This document shows positions 63,255 to 64,000 of a DNA stretch of 64,000 nt, in pieces. Source of the stretch: Haliscomenobacter sp. (GTDB lineage: Bacteria; Bacteroidota; Bacteroidia; Chitinophagales; Saprospiraceae); the NCBI RefSeq assembly GCF_016718685.1, contig NZ_JADKCX010000155.1, positions 62,001-126,000 of the forward strand. Reading direction: 5' to 3'. The notes beneath the pieces are model-generated. The model made no database searches, had not been told where the DNA came from, and was given only the letters and a program-made list of their open reading frames with translations. The position numbers were made by a program, and so were the translations under genes. The stretch's first letter is position 1. The number at the start of each line of letters is the position of its first letter.

Positions 63255-64000
63255 TCAATCGCAGCCTTTTCCAAGAATAAAAATGGACGTTCCACGGGTT
63301 TCGAATTTTGCATTGATGGTACCACACAGCAATTCAGTTGGGGGAACAGCTCCAACCATTTAAATCCCCCGTAATTGCGCACTTTACCGCAGGATTGACT
63401 ACGACAATTTCGATTCCGTAAGCATTTTGGATGGTTTTGAGGACTTGATCAAAGGTGGCTCCTCAAAAATGAAGCTGGATTGAGCCTTTATCCACCAGCG
63501 TGAGGCTTCAACGATGCCCTGCTGGATGGTTTTAAGTTCAGTACTGATGATGGCCTTTTGATTCGGTGTAAGGATTACCCCATTGCGTTTTTAATTTTTG
63601 TCCTTTTCCAGAGTGTATACCGATACGGCCAAAATGACCGAGACCTCAATGTCCCGGTTATTAGCCAAGGCCTGAATCCTAAAACTGGTGCCCAATACTT
63701 CGGTGACAACATCGCCAGTGTGAACCAAAAAAGGAAGCTTGGCATTGGGTTTGACACTAAAAGCACCGCCTTGCAGATAAACTGCACATGCTGTTTGCCA
63801 AAATCGCGGGCGGTAATGAGGTTGGCATTTTTCTCCAGCACCACCGTACTGCCATCGGGTAAAGTGATGGTTTTGTGGTCAGAGAGAAATTGGTTTTTCT
63901 GAGGCCGGATTCAGTCAGGGCAGTAGACTTGAGCCGAAGACGATACCGTCCACCATTTATTCCCAAAAAATAACTGGCACCAATGGCCGCACGAGCGAAG
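63255..64000 (-). CDS. FecR family anti-sigma factor, partial and frameshifted
   Basis: Anti-sigma factor/coactivator of the FecI-FecR type, which passes the signal from the STN domain of SusC to an ECF sigma factor. The N-terminus lies beyond the window. On the minus strand the FecR domain reads ITLPDGSTVVLEKNANLITAR, DFGKQHVQF, KPNAKLPFLVHTGDVVTEVLG, SFRIQALANNRDIEVSV and VYTLEKDK in shifting frames. It is followed by the C-terminal DUF4974 domain: ELKTIQQGIVEASRWW, TFDQVLKTIQNAYGIEIVVV, and CGTINAKFETRGTSIFILG ending GKGCD at the TGA 63257-63255. At least four indels. The sigma factor should lie to the right of the window. Confidence 0.75.

Noticed and set aside
63558..63902. Plus-strand reading frame near the window end
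   Set aside because: It is opposite the FecR gene, whose minus-strand pieces show clear FecR and DUF4974 motifs.

Overview
The window looks like chromosome of a Bacteroidota member, most likely of the Saprospiria (Haliscomenobacter/Lewinella-like). The support is the Bacteroidota promoter pattern (TTG or TTTG, about 20 bases, TAnnTTTG), a SusC/SusD pair with a FecR-type regulator, a type IX secretion tail, LytTR two-component genes, and typical Bacteroidota families (DUF2911, DUF4382, META and YARHG domains). The genus is inferred, not shown.

Layout. 0-8 kb: hemA (cut by the window edge), aspS, a TPR gene, a DUF2911 gene, psuG and proS. 8-18 kb: envelope and stress genes (a Tyr/Asn-rich secreted protein, an OmpP1/FadL porin, a serine hydrolase with tandem repeat domains, DUF3137, TraB/GumN, UspA, a META lipoprotein). 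18-31 kb: core genes, with tig-clpP-clpX and tRNA-Leu on the minus strand and rel, fur, purA, a Pro-rich protein, pfkA and a Pat-like acyl-CoA synthetase/acetyltransferase on the plus strand. 31-36 kb: DUF4382 lipoprotein, RidA, an M19 dipeptidase and small membrane or secreted proteins. 36.2-39.2 kb: tRNA-Gln followed by a gene-poor islet with a ParE-type toxin-antitoxin pair and decayed fragments. 39-46.6 kb: a PQQ dehydrogenase with a heme c site, a LytTR regulator/TPR histidine kinase pair, a double cupin and a lipocalin-like protein. 46.6-52.2 kb: a secreted beta-helix protein, then a tight cluster of a RICIN-like/cholesterol-dependent-cytolysin-like protein, a seven-bladed lectin propeller and a membrane-anchored protein. 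52.2-64 kb: a polysaccharide utilisation locus on the minus strand (FecR, SusC, SusD, heparinase II/III lyase, GH43-like, LamG, second heparinase).

Two things stand out. First, at least a dozen intergenic gaps are filled by low-complexity palindromes. Each is built from a 6-10 base word repeated with variation in one arm and in reverse complement in the other. The word differs between loci, the elements touch the neighbouring stop and start codons, and in places they supply the end of the upstream protein. Second, the cytolysin-like/lectin cluster looks like a secreted pore-forming system with its own glycan-binding parts.

Caution: many genes carry frameshifts, often at homopolymers, including tig, rel and pfkA. 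Most are probably sequence errors rather than real gene loss. Frameshifted genes are given as single features spanning their pieces.
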